Assembly (NCBI RefSeq): GCF_030182585.1
Contig: NZ_JARXOW010000001.1
Span: 2,108,001-2,172,000 of the forward strand
Direction: 5' to 3'
DNA length: 64,000 nt
From: Pedobacter faecalis
Lineage (GTDB): Bacteria; Bacteroidota; Bacteroidia; Sphingobacteriales; Sphingobacteriaceae
Both the position numbers and the translations under genes were made by a program. Every line of letters starts with the position of its first letter. Positions within the stretch are counted from its first letter, which is position 1. The notes under the pieces are model-generated. The model did not search any database. It was given only the letters and a program-made list of their open reading frames with translations, and was not told the origin of the DNA. This document shows, one piece after another, positions 18,651 through 27,145 of this stretch.

Positions 18651-19604
18651 ATGCAACAAAACCAGGAACTGATACAGGCCGATGTAGTGAATGAAAAGAT
18701 TCCCCGAAAAGATGACCTGCTTTGGAAGGGACTTTTGGAAGATATATTTGACGATTTTTTGCTTTTCTTTTTTCCTCAGGCAACGGAAATGTTTGATTTT
18801 TCGAAAGGATTTGTGTTCTTAAATCAGGAATTAGAGCAATTGTTTCCTCCTGATAAAGATCTATATGCGCCGAAGGTAGTGGACAAACTCGTCAAGGTGT
18901 TCCGTAAAAACGGCCAGGAAGAGTGGGTGCTGATCCATATCGAGTTTCAGTCAGCCTACAGAAAAGACTTCGCCAAGCGCATGTTTACCTACTTTTACCG
19001 GATCTTTGACAGGTATCAGAAACCCGTAACCGCCTTTGCAATACTGACGGATGGTGTCACCCGCATCAGGGACAACTGCTTTAAACTGTCTTGCCTGGGT
19101 ACGGAGATGACTTATCGATACAACACCTATCAGATATCCCTTCAGGATGAGGCTAAACTGGCGGCAAGCGACAACCCTTTTGCCTTGGCGGTGCTTACGG
19201 CTAAAGCAGCGCTATCAAGAAAAGGAACCAGTGTGAATGATCTCGACGGCTTTCTGCTGGATATCAAACTAAAATTGGCCAAAGATCTGTTAACCAAAAA
19301 AATAGGCAAAACAAAGATCAGGGTACTGTTAAACTTTCTGCGCTACTACGTACGTTTTTCAAACCCGGAAAATTACCGTAAATTTGAACAAGAGTTTGAT
19401 AAGATAACTGAAAGGAGTAAAACCATGGGCTTAGAAGAACTATTATTGGACAGGGCTGAGAAACAGGGCATCGCAAAGGGTGAAGCTAGAGGCGCTGAAA
19501 AAGAAAAGGCAGAGATTGCAAAGCACTTGAAAAACAAAGGCATCGAGGTCAAGATCATTTCGGAAGCTACTGGTCTTTCAGTTGACGAAATCGAAAAACT
19601 GTAA
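18651..19604 (+). CDS. Rpn-family PD-(D/E)XK nuclease/putative transposase, copy 1
   Basis: 317 residues from the ATG at 18651; an in-frame TTG just precedes it. The conserved core has Asp78 ('KVVDKL') and the E-x-Q site Glu98-x-Gln100 ('IHIEFQ'), the PD-(D/E)XK variant of recombination-promoting nucleases. The tail is a basic/acidic helix followed by the 'IISEATGLSVDEIEKL' motif shared by all three copies here. Bases 18864-19501 are identical to 24233-24870 in the second copy, while both ends differ. A role in DNA recombination or defence is known only for the family; the function here is inferred. Confidence 0.8.
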   Translation: MQQNQELIQADVVNEKIPRKDDLLWKGLLEDIFDDFLLFFFPQATEMFDFSKGFVFLNQELEQLFPPDKDLYAPKVVDKLVKVFRKNGQEEWVLIHIEFQSAYRKDFAKRMFTYFYRIFDRYQKPVTAFAILTDGVTRIRDNCFKLSCLGTEMTYRYNTYQISLQDEAKLAASDNPFALAVLTAKAALSRKGTSVNDLDGFLLDIKLKLAKDLLTKKIGKTKIRVLLNFLRYYVRFSNPENYRKFEQEFDKITERSKTMGLEELLLDRAEKQGIAKGEARGAEKEKAEIAKHLKNKGIEVKIISEATGLSVDEIEKL

Positions 19605-19664
19605 TTCCACGAAATCCAAGCGGCTCGATCTTAATCTATTCAAATACCCGTAAACAGGTATGTG

Positions 19665-19692
19665 TTGTTTCGGCATAAAGTGCTTACTTTTA
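19665..19692 (+). promoter_or_regulatory. probable promoter of the secreted-protein/protease pair
   Basis: TTG at 19665-19667, a 17-bp spacer, then TACTTTTA at 19685-19692 (one mismatch to TAnnTTTG), placed 25 bp before the ATG at 19718. The layout fits the Bacteroidetes housekeeping promoter. Confidence 0.4.
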
Positions 19693-19717
19693 GCGCAATA
19701 CCGAACAAACAAACTGT

Positions 19718-22651
19718 ATGAAACGTCTTATTTTCCTCTCCCTGGTCATGTTGGCATTGCCTGCCCTTGCCCAGAAAAACCTGCCTGTATCAGGAAATGC
19801 TGCAACGCTAATTGATCTTTTAAAAAAGAACTATAATTCCCTGGATCCGGAAACCCGGCAGGAAGAAATTGCGCGCGACCGGGCTTTGGTGATATCCATA
19901 TTCAAATCTTATTTAACGGATGATCAGAGAGATTCAACTATGGATGCCACTCTGGCTGCGGAATATAAAAAGGCTAAAGACAGCGCTATGCGAAGGCAGC
20001 AATCGGTGACGGGTCTAAAGAAGCAACTAACTTCCTATATGGCTGCAAACGAATTAAAAGTCGAAGTAGACGGTGAAACTCAGCCCAGACCGGTCAGCAA
20101 GCTTTCTGAGGATATTGACAGTGGATTAGCGAAATATTATGAATTTCAAAATGCAGCCGATTCCATAGAAATGAGACGTCTTAAACGCAATTACCAGGGT
20201 ACAAACGTTTTTATCAGCAACAACATCGAAAAGTTCATCAAAAAATATAACAATGTTGTTGACGGACTGCCGGATCCTTACGCGGCGGCCAATTTTAACT
20301 CTTCCCTGCAAAAGAGCATCCCTTTTCTGGGCGGAAGCATGGGCTTCGAGACTTACATTGACGGACTGGCGCGTTTTATGGCGCAACGGATTAAAGATGA
20401 ATTAACCACTTACGCTATTGAAAACATTAAGACCTGGCTGGAAAATCCTGCGGCCAACGATCCGCTGGCGGAATTCAAGGTGATCCTCCCGGGAACCACA
20501 ATGTTTATTAAAAGCTTTAGCGCCGACCGGCTGACGAGCTTTCCGAATGAGGTTAAACAACATATCGAGAATGATCTGAACAACATTTTGACTAATGCCG
20601 CTGAGCTAAAATATACGCCCCGGACAAGGAGATTGTTAGCTGAACACCCCAACCTGGAATTTGCTTTCGACGCGCTGAGGATTGTTCCGGAACTGGCGAG
20701 CATCAAATATCCGATTGATTATTTTAAGCTGCTGGAGAACAGTGAAACTTTAAAAAAATGGAAAGGAAGTGGTATATATTGGCAGCACAATCTGATCAAC
20801 GCTATTGAGCTGTCGAACATGATTGCTTATAGCATGATTGTAATCGATAACGAAGAACCGAAGTTTGCCGGCACCAGTTTTCTGGAAAATTATGCAGGTG
20901 AAAGGGCTTTCTTCGAATTATATACCGGATTTTTGTATCAGCAGGACAAAAAGTACTATCAGATCTCCTTTAAAACAGCAGCTAACGCGCAGCCTGCATT
21001 CTCATTCGGGACCGTTCTGGGTAAGGTTACCACAAGTAAAGTCCCCGCTTACGTCGATAAATATCGCGACAATATCCAATCGATGATGTCGGCGATCGCG
21101 ACTAAAGGAGAAAAAGTGTATACAACCGCGCTCGAGATCAGGCAGTCTAAAAAGACGGGAAGAAAAATTGGTGCAGATACGGTCTATAACTTTGTAAACA
21201 GCGTGATCGACATGTCTGACGAAGTGCTCACATCTGGCAACAATTTAGCCATGAACCTGATGGCCGACTCCCTGAAAATCAACACAGCTTCTTTATCGCC
21301 ATTAAAAGATATCATGCCCTATCTAAGCATGGCAAGATCTGCAAACGACATTATTTACGATCTGCAAAAGAAGCGTTATGCTACCGCGCTGACCAAATCA
21401 TTGCAGGCAGCCTCAGAATTTGCACCTTCTAAAGACATTTCAACCATTTCTGCAGCATTGACGCGATTAACGCTGATTAAACCGAATGAGAATATCCGGC
21501 AATGGCACACACTCGCTCAAACGTTGATCAATAACCGGTATAACACGGTTGAGGATTTGAAAGCTAAGATAAAAGAGGGAGCGCTTGTGCTTGCACAGGA
21601 AGTACGGGATATGAATTACTTTTATCTGGTAAATTATAAAGGTGATCCCGACTTAGCATTGAACGCTACCCGGTTACGTGTGCTGAGAGAGATGCTGCTC
21701 AAAATTGAAACACTTGATATCTCCGGGATCAACGAGGCGAAAAGCTTTCTGAAAAACCCTGTCTTCCAGAAGTTGCTCGTGTCTTATTATGCAGATATAG
21801 CGGTCGACAAAGCGGCGGAAGAACTGGGTAACAGGATCGTTGGCTTTACCATCAGTGGTGTTCAAGTGTTCGACAAGGCTGATGCTGCAAGGCTTACAAA
21901 GCTGATTGACGACTACAGTTTAGCCTTGTACGATAACTTTGTTATGGAAGCGAATAAAGAAGAACGCACCGCTGCTGCCCTTGCGCGCAGGCAGGAATTG
22001 CTTCAATTTGTTTCCGACATAATGCAAAAAACCGGGGAGCGGACCGACCTAGGCATTCATCCGAGGGCGATCTCGATGATCAACTTTGTGAATGGCATGG
22101 CCACGGCTAAGGATGCGGAGGGGGTACAGAAAGCCATTGAAGCCTTCGCATTGCCGGCGGGCAGCTATTCCATTAAACGAAAATCGAGGTTTAATATGTC
22201 GCTCGGCGCCTACCCCGGTGTGCTACCCGCACTCGAGATTACCTGGAAAAACAAGGTAGCCTATGGTGCGCCTTCCGTAGGATTTACGGCACCGGTGGGT
22301 TTAAGTTTTACCTGGGGACGGGAGAAAACAGAAAGCACGAATGGTTTCTTTTTGCCTGTTATAGATATTGGGGCATTAACGCGGTTTAGGCTCGACAACA
22401 ATAACGACACTCAAACGCTACCTGAATTTAAGTTTGGCAACATCTTCTCACCGGGCATATATTATGTTCGAGGCTTCCGGAAAAGCCCTCTTACCTTTTA
22501 TCTGGGCGGCCAGTACGGCCCTGATATGAGGGAGGTTTCGAGAAACGCAGATAATACCGAGGTTTCCCAAAGCTATCAGTCGGTAAGGCTTGGCGTCGGA
22601 CTCGTGCTGGACATTCCCCTGCTCAACCTGAGTACAAAATCTCGGCTGTAA
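19718..22651 (+). CDS. large secreted protein, probable outer-membrane C-terminal barrel; function unknown
   Basis: 977 residues with a clear signal peptide (residues 1-18, ending ALA-Q). Most of the protein (~20-800) is predicted to be helical and lacks a motif I recognise. The last ~150 residues change character to alternating strands ('SLGAYPGVLPALEITWK', 'GVGLVLDIPLLNL'), suggesting a small membrane beta-barrel or beta-domain. It is followed after 3 bp by a trypsin-like lipoprotein gene, so the two are co-transcribed. It lies between two nearly identical Rpn genes, which hints at a mobile or hotspot location. Confidence 0.75.
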   Translation: MKRLIFLSLVMLALPALAQKNLPVSGNAATLIDLLKKNYNSLDPETRQEEIARDRALVISIFKSYLTDDQRDSTMDATLAAEYKKAKDSAMRRQQSVTGLKKQLTSYMAANELKVEVDGETQPRPVSKLSEDIDSGLAKYYEFQNAADSIEMRRLKRNYQGTNVFISNNIEKFIKKYNNVVDGLPDPYAAANFNSSLQKSIPFLGGSMGFETYIDGLARFMAQRIKDELTTYAIENIKTWLENPAANDPLAEFKVILPGTTMFIKSFSADRLTSFPNEVKQHIENDLNNILTNAAELKYTPRTRRLLAEHPNLEFAFDALRIVPELASIKYPIDYFKLLENSETLKKWKGSGIYWQHNLINAIELSNMIAYSMIVIDNEEPKFAGTSFLENYAGERAFFELYTGFLYQQDKKYYQISFKTAANAQPAFSFGTVLGKVTTSKVPAYVDKYRDNIQSMMSAIATKGEKVYTTALEIRQSKKTGRKIGADTVYNFVNSVIDMSDEVLTSGNNLAMNLMADSLKINTASLSPLKDIMPYLSMARSANDIIYDLQKKRYATALTKSLQAASEFAPSKDISTISAALTRLTLIKPNENIRQWHTLAQTLINNRYNTVEDLKAKIKEGALVLAQEVRDMNYFYLVNYKGDPDLALNATRLRVLREMLLKIETLDISGINEAKSFLKNPVFQKLLVSYYADIAVDKAAEELGNRIVGFTISGVQVFDKADAARLTKLIDDYSLALYDNFVMEANKEERTAAALARRQELLQFVSDIMQKTGERTDLGIHPRAISMINFVNGMATAKDAEGVQKAIEAFALPAGSYSIKRKSRFNMSLGAYPGVLPALEITWKNKVAYGAPSVGFTAPVGLSFTWGREKTESTNGFFLPVIDIGALTRFRLDNNNDTQTLPEFKFGNIFSPGIYYVRGFRKSPLTFYLGGQYGPDMREVSRNADNTEVSQSYQSVRLGVGLVLDIPLLNLSTKSRL

Positions 22652-22654
22652 AAG

Positions 22655-23887
22655 ATGAAGCGGGTTTGTTTCTTGCACACGGTTTTGCTAACTGGGGTTC
22701 TGCTGCTTGGCTCGTGTATGGTACGTACAGCGGGAAGATTGCCGGAACGCGCCAGGCGTCCTGCCAGCTTAGACACAGTACACATAGCATTCGAGGCCTT
22801 TCCGCAGTTGAAGGATCTGTATCAGGAAAGAATAAGCGAAACTGTCAGTGAAATGGTCAGCGACAACATCAGTCACGAAATGGCTGAATTGAAAACGGCC
22901 GCCATGGAGACGCAGCAAAATCAGGTCAGCCAGCAGCTGGTCAGGCAGACGAGTCAGGCACACCGGCAACAGCAAATGCGGCAACAGCAAATGCGGCAAC
23001 GGCAACAACTTCGTAGGATACAACGTGCGGCTGAAAGCGCGGCAAAATCGCTGACTATTTCGAAAAGCGAGCTGGAGCTGAAAAAGCCCCTTTTAAGTGG
23101 CCCCTCGCAGTTTGACAGCCGTGTGGAGCCTCATGTGCTCGATTTGAAAACCCCCTGGCAAAAAAAGATCGGCGACAACGCCAGTTCTGTGGGCATTGTG
23201 GTAGAAAAGGATAAGCTACATGCGGTTACCGATTCGACCTTTCAACTGGACATCGGCATTACGCTCGGCACCAGATACAAATTATGTCCCGGTGAACCAT
23301 TTGCTGAGCAACCGGTGGCTGGCGTTGGCACTGCATTTATTGTTGCTGAGAACAAGATGGCGACTGCCGCACATGTTTTCTCAGAGCCTGTGGAGAATTA
23401 TGTAGTGGTTTTCGGATTCGTTATGCAATCAGCAAAGGGCAAATACAATGCGCTAATTTCAAACCGGAACATTTATCACCCCATTAAGGTTGTGCATAAA
23501 GATACGGACGTAGACCTGACGGTATTCGAGGTGAGGGAGAGAATCAGCAGGCAGCCGCTCCAACTGGCGCTAAAAAGTGATCCGGCCTTGAAGACGGAAA
23601 TTTATATGGTTGGCCACCCCTCAGGAATACCTCAAAAAATTGCGCTCAACGCAGACGTGCAGGAAAACAAGCATCCGCAGTACTTCTATTCCTCCCTTGA
23701 TGCCTTCCAAGGCAACTCCGGTTCACCGGTATTTGATATGAAAACCCATCAGGTTATAGGCGTACTGGTGTCGGGAGAAGTCGACTATATCTGGAACGGC
23801 AGTTGCAACAAGCTGTCCCTTTGCCAATTCCCCTACTGTAAAGGTGAGAAGGTGATCAAAATCAGCACGCTAGAAAATGTGCTTTGA
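22655..23887 (+). CDS. trypsin-like serine protease lipoprotein
   Basis: 410 residues. The lipoprotein signal has its lipobox at 'LLLGSC' (Cys ~21). A Gln/Arg-rich coiled region follows (~85-130, with a 15-bp repeat giving Arg-Gln-Gln-Gln-Met twice). The chymotrypsin-fold protease domain (~205-400) has the full triad: His240 in 'TAAHVF', Asp287 in 'DTDVDLTVFEV' and Ser355 in 'GNSGSP'. It is expected on the periplasmic or outer surface, anchored to lipid. Being translated 3 bp after the 977-residue secreted protein suggests that protein is its partner or substrate. Confidence 0.85.
   Translation: MKRVCFLHTVLLTGVLLLGSCMVRTAGRLPERARRPASLDTVHIAFEAFPQLKDLYQERISETVSEMVSDNISHEMAELKTAAMETQQNQVSQQLVRQTSQAHRQQQMRQQQMRQRQQLRRIQRAAESAAKSLTISKSELELKKPLLSGPSQFDSRVEPHVLDLKTPWQKKIGDNASSVGIVVEKDKLHAVTDSTFQLDIGITLGTRYKLCPGEPFAEQPVAGVGTAFIVAENKMATAAHVFSEPVENYVVVFGFVMQSAKGKYNALISNRNIYHPIKVVHKDTDVDLTVFEVRERISRQPLQLALKSDPALKTEIYMVGHPSGIPQKIALNADVQENKHPQYFYSSLDAFQGNSGSPVFDMKTHQVIGVLVSGEVDYIWNGSCNKLSLCQFPYCKGEKVIKISTLENVL
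22963..22992 (+). repeat. 15-bp tandem repeat in protease coding region
   Basis: Two perfect copies of CGGCAACAGCAAATG followed by a degenerate third, extending the Gln-rich linker between the lipid anchor and the protease domain. Confidence 0.7.
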
Positions 23888-23906
23888 TTTCGATCGTTGA
23901 GCTCTT

Positions 23907-24022
23907 GTTCAATTTCTTGGCTATCGCCTCAAAATTTTTTATAACTACCTGTAAATTAATTTATTGCGATATTACCAGTCAATAGTGTTTCCTGATTAAG
24001 TTTGCCGCTGAACATTTAGTTG
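23907..24022 (+). promoter_or_regulatory. Rpn leader repeat, copy 2
   Basis: 116 bp before the second Rpn ATG, the same length as copy 1. It shares the conserved CCTCAAAAT and TACCA blocks and the perfect TAAGTTTG box at 23997-24004. To the left it shares a further TTGAGCT-TTGTTCAA stretch with copy 3 only. Confidence 0.7.
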
Positions 24023-25027
24023 ATGCAACAAGACGAGGAACTGATACCGGCTGAGGTAAGGGAAAGAGGTCCCCGAAAAGATGACCTGCTTTGGAAGGGA
24101 CTTTTGGAAGATATATTTGACGACTTTTTGCTATTCTTTTTTCCGGAGGCATCGGAGATCTTTGATTTTTCTAAAGGTTTCGTGTTCCTGAACCAGGAGT
24201 TGGAGCAATTGTTTCCTCCTGATAAAGATCTGTATGCGCCGAAGGTAGTGGACAAACTCGTCAAGGTGTTCCGTAAAAACGGCCAGGAAGAGTGGGTGCT
24301 GATCCATATCGAGTTTCAGTCAGCCTACAGAAAAGACTTCGCCAAGCGCATGTTTACCTACTTTTACCGGATCTTTGACAGGTATCAGAAACCCGTAACC
24401 GCCTTTGCAATACTGACGGATGGTGTCACCCGCATCAGGGACAACTGCTTTAAACTGTCTTGCCTGGGTACGGAGATGACTTATCGATACAACACCTATC
24501 AGATATCCCTTCAGGATGAGGCTAAACTGGCGGCAAGCGACAACCCTTTTGCCTTGGCGGTGCTTACGGCTAAAGCAGCGCTATCAAGAAAAGGAACCAG
24601 TGTGAATGATCTCGACGGCTTTCTGCTGGATATCAAACTAAAATTGGCCAAAGATCTGTTAACCAAAAAAATAGGCAAAACAAAGATCAGGGTACTGTTA
24701 AACTTTCTGCGCTACTACGTACGTTTTTCAAACCCGGAAAATTACCGTAAATTTGAACAAGAGTTTGATAAGATAACTGAAAGGAGTAAAACCATGGGCT
24801 TAGAAGAACTATTATTGGACAGGGCTGAGAAACAGGGCATCGCAAAGGGTGAAGCTAGAGGCGCTGAAAAGGAGCGTGCAAAGGCTCAAGAGGAACGTGC
24901 GAAGATCGAAGCGAAGGCTGCTCAGGAAAAACGCGACATTGCAAAGAACTTTAAAAGCAAAGGCATCGACATCCGGATCATTTCGGAAGCTACTGGTCTT
25001 TCTGTTGAAGAAATCGAAAAGCTTTAA
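24023..25027 (+). CDS. Rpn-family PD-(D/E)XK nuclease/putative transposase, copy 2
   Basis: 334 residues from the ATG at 24023. It has the same Asp...Glu-x-Gln core as copy 1. The 638 bp from 24233 to 24870 are identical to copy 1 with no gap, whereas the first ~200 bp and the tail differ. The tail is longer, with an inserted Ala/Lys/Glu-rich helix ('ERAKAQEERAKIEAKAAQ') before the common 'IISEATGLSVEEIEKL' end. The sharp borders point to gene conversion between the copies or a recent partial duplication. It is convergent with the regulator pair at 25037-26757. Confidence 0.8.
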   Translation: MQQDEELIPAEVRERGPRKDDLLWKGLLEDIFDDFLLFFFPEASEIFDFSKGFVFLNQELEQLFPPDKDLYAPKVVDKLVKVFRKNGQEEWVLIHIEFQSAYRKDFAKRMFTYFYRIFDRYQKPVTAFAILTDGVTRIRDNCFKLSCLGTEMTYRYNTYQISLQDEAKLAASDNPFALAVLTAKAALSRKGTSVNDLDGFLLDIKLKLAKDLLTKKIGKTKIRVLLNFLRYYVRFSNPENYRKFEQEFDKITERSKTMGLEELLLDRAEKQGIAKGEARGAEKERAKAQEERAKIEAKAAQEKRDIAKNFKSKGIDIRIISEATGLSVEEIEKL

Positions 25028-25036
25028 CCTTTACAC

Positions 25037-25294
25037 TCACCTCCCCTTTTCCATAAGCGCCAGCACCGAGGCTTCCTGAAAGTACCTTACGTGACCGCGT
25101 TTAACGGAAACGAGCTTACCTTGTTTAATGTAGTTGAAAAGTGTGCGGTCCGTTACCCGGAGCATCCGTTGGACGGTATCTGAGTCGAGCCAAACGTCTT
25201 TGTTGCGCGCAAGCAGCGCCTCTTGCCTTTCCTGCCGCAATTCTTCAAAGTGTGTTTCGAGCAGCTGAATAATTTTTTCGAGCAAGTGTTTCAT
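25037..25294 (-). CDS. helix-turn-helix (excisionase/MerR-like) DNA-binding protein
   Basis: 85 residues from the ATG at 25294, preferred because it begins 2 bp after the upstream stop; a longer frame to 25351 would overlap that gene. An N-terminal helix is followed by 'WLDSDTVQRMLRVTDRTLFNYIKQGKL', a winged-helix excisionase-type motif, and 'VRYFQEASVLALM'. Such small proteins are common in Bacteroidetes accessory regions as regulators or excisionases. It is co-transcribed with the MocR-like regulator. Confidence 0.75.
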   Translation of the reverse strand: MKHLLEKIIQLLETHFEELRQERQEALLARNKDVWLDSDTVQRMLRVTDRTLFNYIKQGKLVSVKRGHVRYFQEASVLALMEKGR

Positions 25295-25296
25295 GG

Positions 25297-26757
25297 CTAA
25301 CGAATCCTGTGGTGTAAAATCTGTCGTAGGTTTATGGCGGCCTGGTAACATTCTTCCTCAATGTACTGACTGAAATCGAGCCGCATATGGTGTACATGCT
25401 GCTGGAGCAGTTGCTTTTCCGGAAAGTAGGGTACCTGCACGCCTTTGCGCTCCAGCATGTCGAGCATCAACTTGAGGTTAACCTGCGGCAGGAAGCGGAT
25501 CCAGACGCTCGTGCCATGATCGGGCAGTTTGTATCGTATAAATTCGTGCAACTGGGTTTTAAGTATCTCGTGCATGTTCATCAGGTCGCGCTGCTTTTGC
25601 TGCCGGGTTTGCCGCACCAGTTTTTGAAGTTCACCACTCCTCAGCATATATTCTATGGAAACCTCCATCACATGGTCGCGGTACTCATGCGGACTGCCCG
25701 GCATGTTTTTCAGCATGGCAATGATCTCGGCCGGAGCAACGATGGTACGGAGGTTTTGCAGATATGGATGCAATCTGCTCAGCGCGCCGCAGTACACCAC
25801 CTGCCCGTCGTTTTCGTAGTTTATCAGCGATCGGAAGGGCTCGGCTTTGTACCAGAACTCATGATCGTCGTCATCTTCGATGAGGTAAAACCTGTGTTTT
25901 CGCGAAAGGGCTATGAGGGCCAGACAAGTGGCTTCGTCGACAGTATGTGCTTTAAGGAAGCTGCAGCCCGGCCTGATATACATGGCTTTGATGGGCTGTT
26001 TGTTGAGCAGCGCGTCGAGCTGGCTCAGTGCATCGTATCGGGTAATATCGAACTCTATAATGGTATGCCCACTCTGCTGCATCATGTACTCGGTAAACTG
26101 ACAGCCTAGCACGGTATTGATGATGGTGCTTTGCGGAGGCAGGAGCAGTTGCAGCAGCCGGGCTACGGCGGCGCCCTTACCGCGGATGAGTTGCAGGTTT
26201 TGCAGCCCGATGGAAAATCCGCGTTGATTAAGATAGCCACATACCGGGTTTGCAAGGGGCTCTGCACGGTCGGCCCGCAGCAGTTCTATCTGCGCAGCGT
26301 TGATGCGGGAGCGGATATGCGAGCGACTGTGTTTATCGATGAGCTTATAGGACAAATAGGTTTCGTTGAGCTGCTGGGGCCCGATCATCACATAGTCGCG
26401 CTTGTTTTGCGGCGCAGGCACAGCAAGCACTTCCTGCCGGGGCCGCATATTGGCCGGCACCCGATCGGGCACCCCGCTTTGGCTTCCCCTGGGTATGGGC
26501 GGGTGTTCCGCCACGAGGGTTTTGCCGCCGCGGCCTATGTGCAGCCAGCCGCAGGCACTGAGGCTTTGGTACACCTTGGATACCGTGTTGCGGTGTATGC
26601 CGTTGATGTGGGCCAGTTTTTGGCATGAGGGGAGTGATTCGCCTGGTTGCAGGATGCCCCTGGTGATCCGGGTAACAATAAGGTCTTCAATTTGCTGAGC
26701 GTACCGGTTCTTCATGAGCGTGGGTACGATCCATCTGTGGTGTTCATTCTCGTTCAT
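25297..26757 (-). CDS. MocR/GntR-like regulator with degenerate aminotransferase domain
   Basis: 486 residues from the ATG at 26757; the open frame extends 22 codons further up. An N-terminal GntR winged helix (~10-80; 'LPSCQKLAHINGIHRNTVSKVYQSL') is joined to a fold-type-I aminotransferase-like domain. The usual 'IEDD-DHEF' strand is present, but in the PLP site the expected Ser-Lys reads Ser-Arg (Arg328 in 'YCGALSRLHPYLQNLR'). PLP can therefore probably not form its Schiff base. It may act as a regulator sensing something else. It is divergent from the DUF6266 genes. Confidence 0.8.
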   Translation of the reverse strand: MNENEHHRWIVPTLMKNRYAQQIEDLIVTRITRGILQPGESLPSCQKLAHINGIHRNTVSKVYQSLSACGWLHIGRGGKTLVAEHPPIPRGSQSGVPDRVPANMRPRQEVLAVPAPQNKRDYVMIGPQQLNETYLSYKLIDKHSRSHIRSRINAAQIELLRADRAEPLANPVCGYLNQRGFSIGLQNLQLIRGKGAAVARLLQLLLPPQSTIINTVLGCQFTEYMMQQSGHTIIEFDITRYDALSQLDALLNKQPIKAMYIRPGCSFLKAHTVDEATCLALIALSRKHRFYLIEDDDDHEFWYKAEPFRSLINYENDGQVVYCGALSRLHPYLQNLRTIVAPAEIIAMLKNMPGSPHEYRDHVMEVSIEYMLRSGELQKLVRQTRQQKQRDLMNMHEILKTQLHEFIRYKLPDHGTSVWIRFLPQVNLKLMLDMLERKGVQVPYFPEKQLLQQHVHHMRLDFSQYIEEECYQAAINLRQILHHRIR

Positions 26758-27040
26758 AGAGCGGGTTTGTTGATGTTTGGTTAACGAATTTAGCTTGTTG
26801 CGGTTTTCCGGCAGGAAAGGCATTACTTACACAGTGTTTTTTACGTTTGCTTTTGCCTGGAACGACCGCTTTGAAACATATTAACTGCAAAAAAATGGAT
26901 AGGATTTCACAAAAAATTGAATGAAATTATATTCTTCTCCTTGTTAATCTGAATGTTACAAACCTTCACAGACTAAAAAAGCAAAACCGTCACAACTACG
27001 TGTTCCTTACACGGCTTAGCTTTGGTTTAGAGAGGCGTTG

Positions 27041-27084
27041 CTGCCCGGATACTACCCGGATACTGCCCGGTTGCTACCCGGATG
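27041..27084. repeat. four imperfect 11-bp tandem repeats
   Basis: Units CTGCCCGGATA, CTACCCGGATA, CTGCCCGGTTG and CTACCCGGATG follow one another without spacer. The period equals that of the array at 18472, but the unit sequence differs. Confidence 0.8.
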
Positions 27085-27111
27085 TTGTACGGACTGGAGC
27101 GGGTAGCAACC
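27069..27111. promoter_or_regulatory. 12-bp perfect inverted repeat before DUF6266 gene
   Basis: GGTTGCTACCCG at 27069-27080 pairs with CGGGTAGCAACC at 27100-27111 across a 19-base loop, ending 34 bp before the ATG at 27146. No T-tract follows, so it is more likely an operator or mRNA hairpin than a terminator. The left arm overlaps the tandem array. Confidence 0.55.
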
Positions 27112-27145
27112 TGTAAATATTGGTTTAATATTCGAATTAGAAACT

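Larger units (their letters stand above)
26758..27145. other. 388-bp intergenic region upstream of DUF6266 genes
   Basis: Divergent spacer between the MocR-like regulator and the first DUF6266 gene. It contains four 11-bp tandem units (27041-27084) and a perfect 12-bp inverted repeat (27069-27111). No coding frame is convincing. Confidence 0.55.

Noticed and set aside
18535..25027. Composite transposon bounded by the two Rpn genes
   Set aside because: Both copies are in direct orientation, no terminal inverted repeats or target-site duplications were found, and Rpn proteins are not proven transposases. Kept only as a hotspot hint.
25387..26109. 240-codon open frame on the plus strand
   Set aside because: Antisense to the MocR-like regulator and in register with its codons; no domain pattern.
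26131..26628. 165-codon open frame on the plus strand
   Set aside because: Antisense to the N-terminal half of the MocR-like regulator, where the GntR helix is clear.
27041..27084. Second CRISPR-like array
   Set aside because: Units are 11 bp, imperfect and without spacers.
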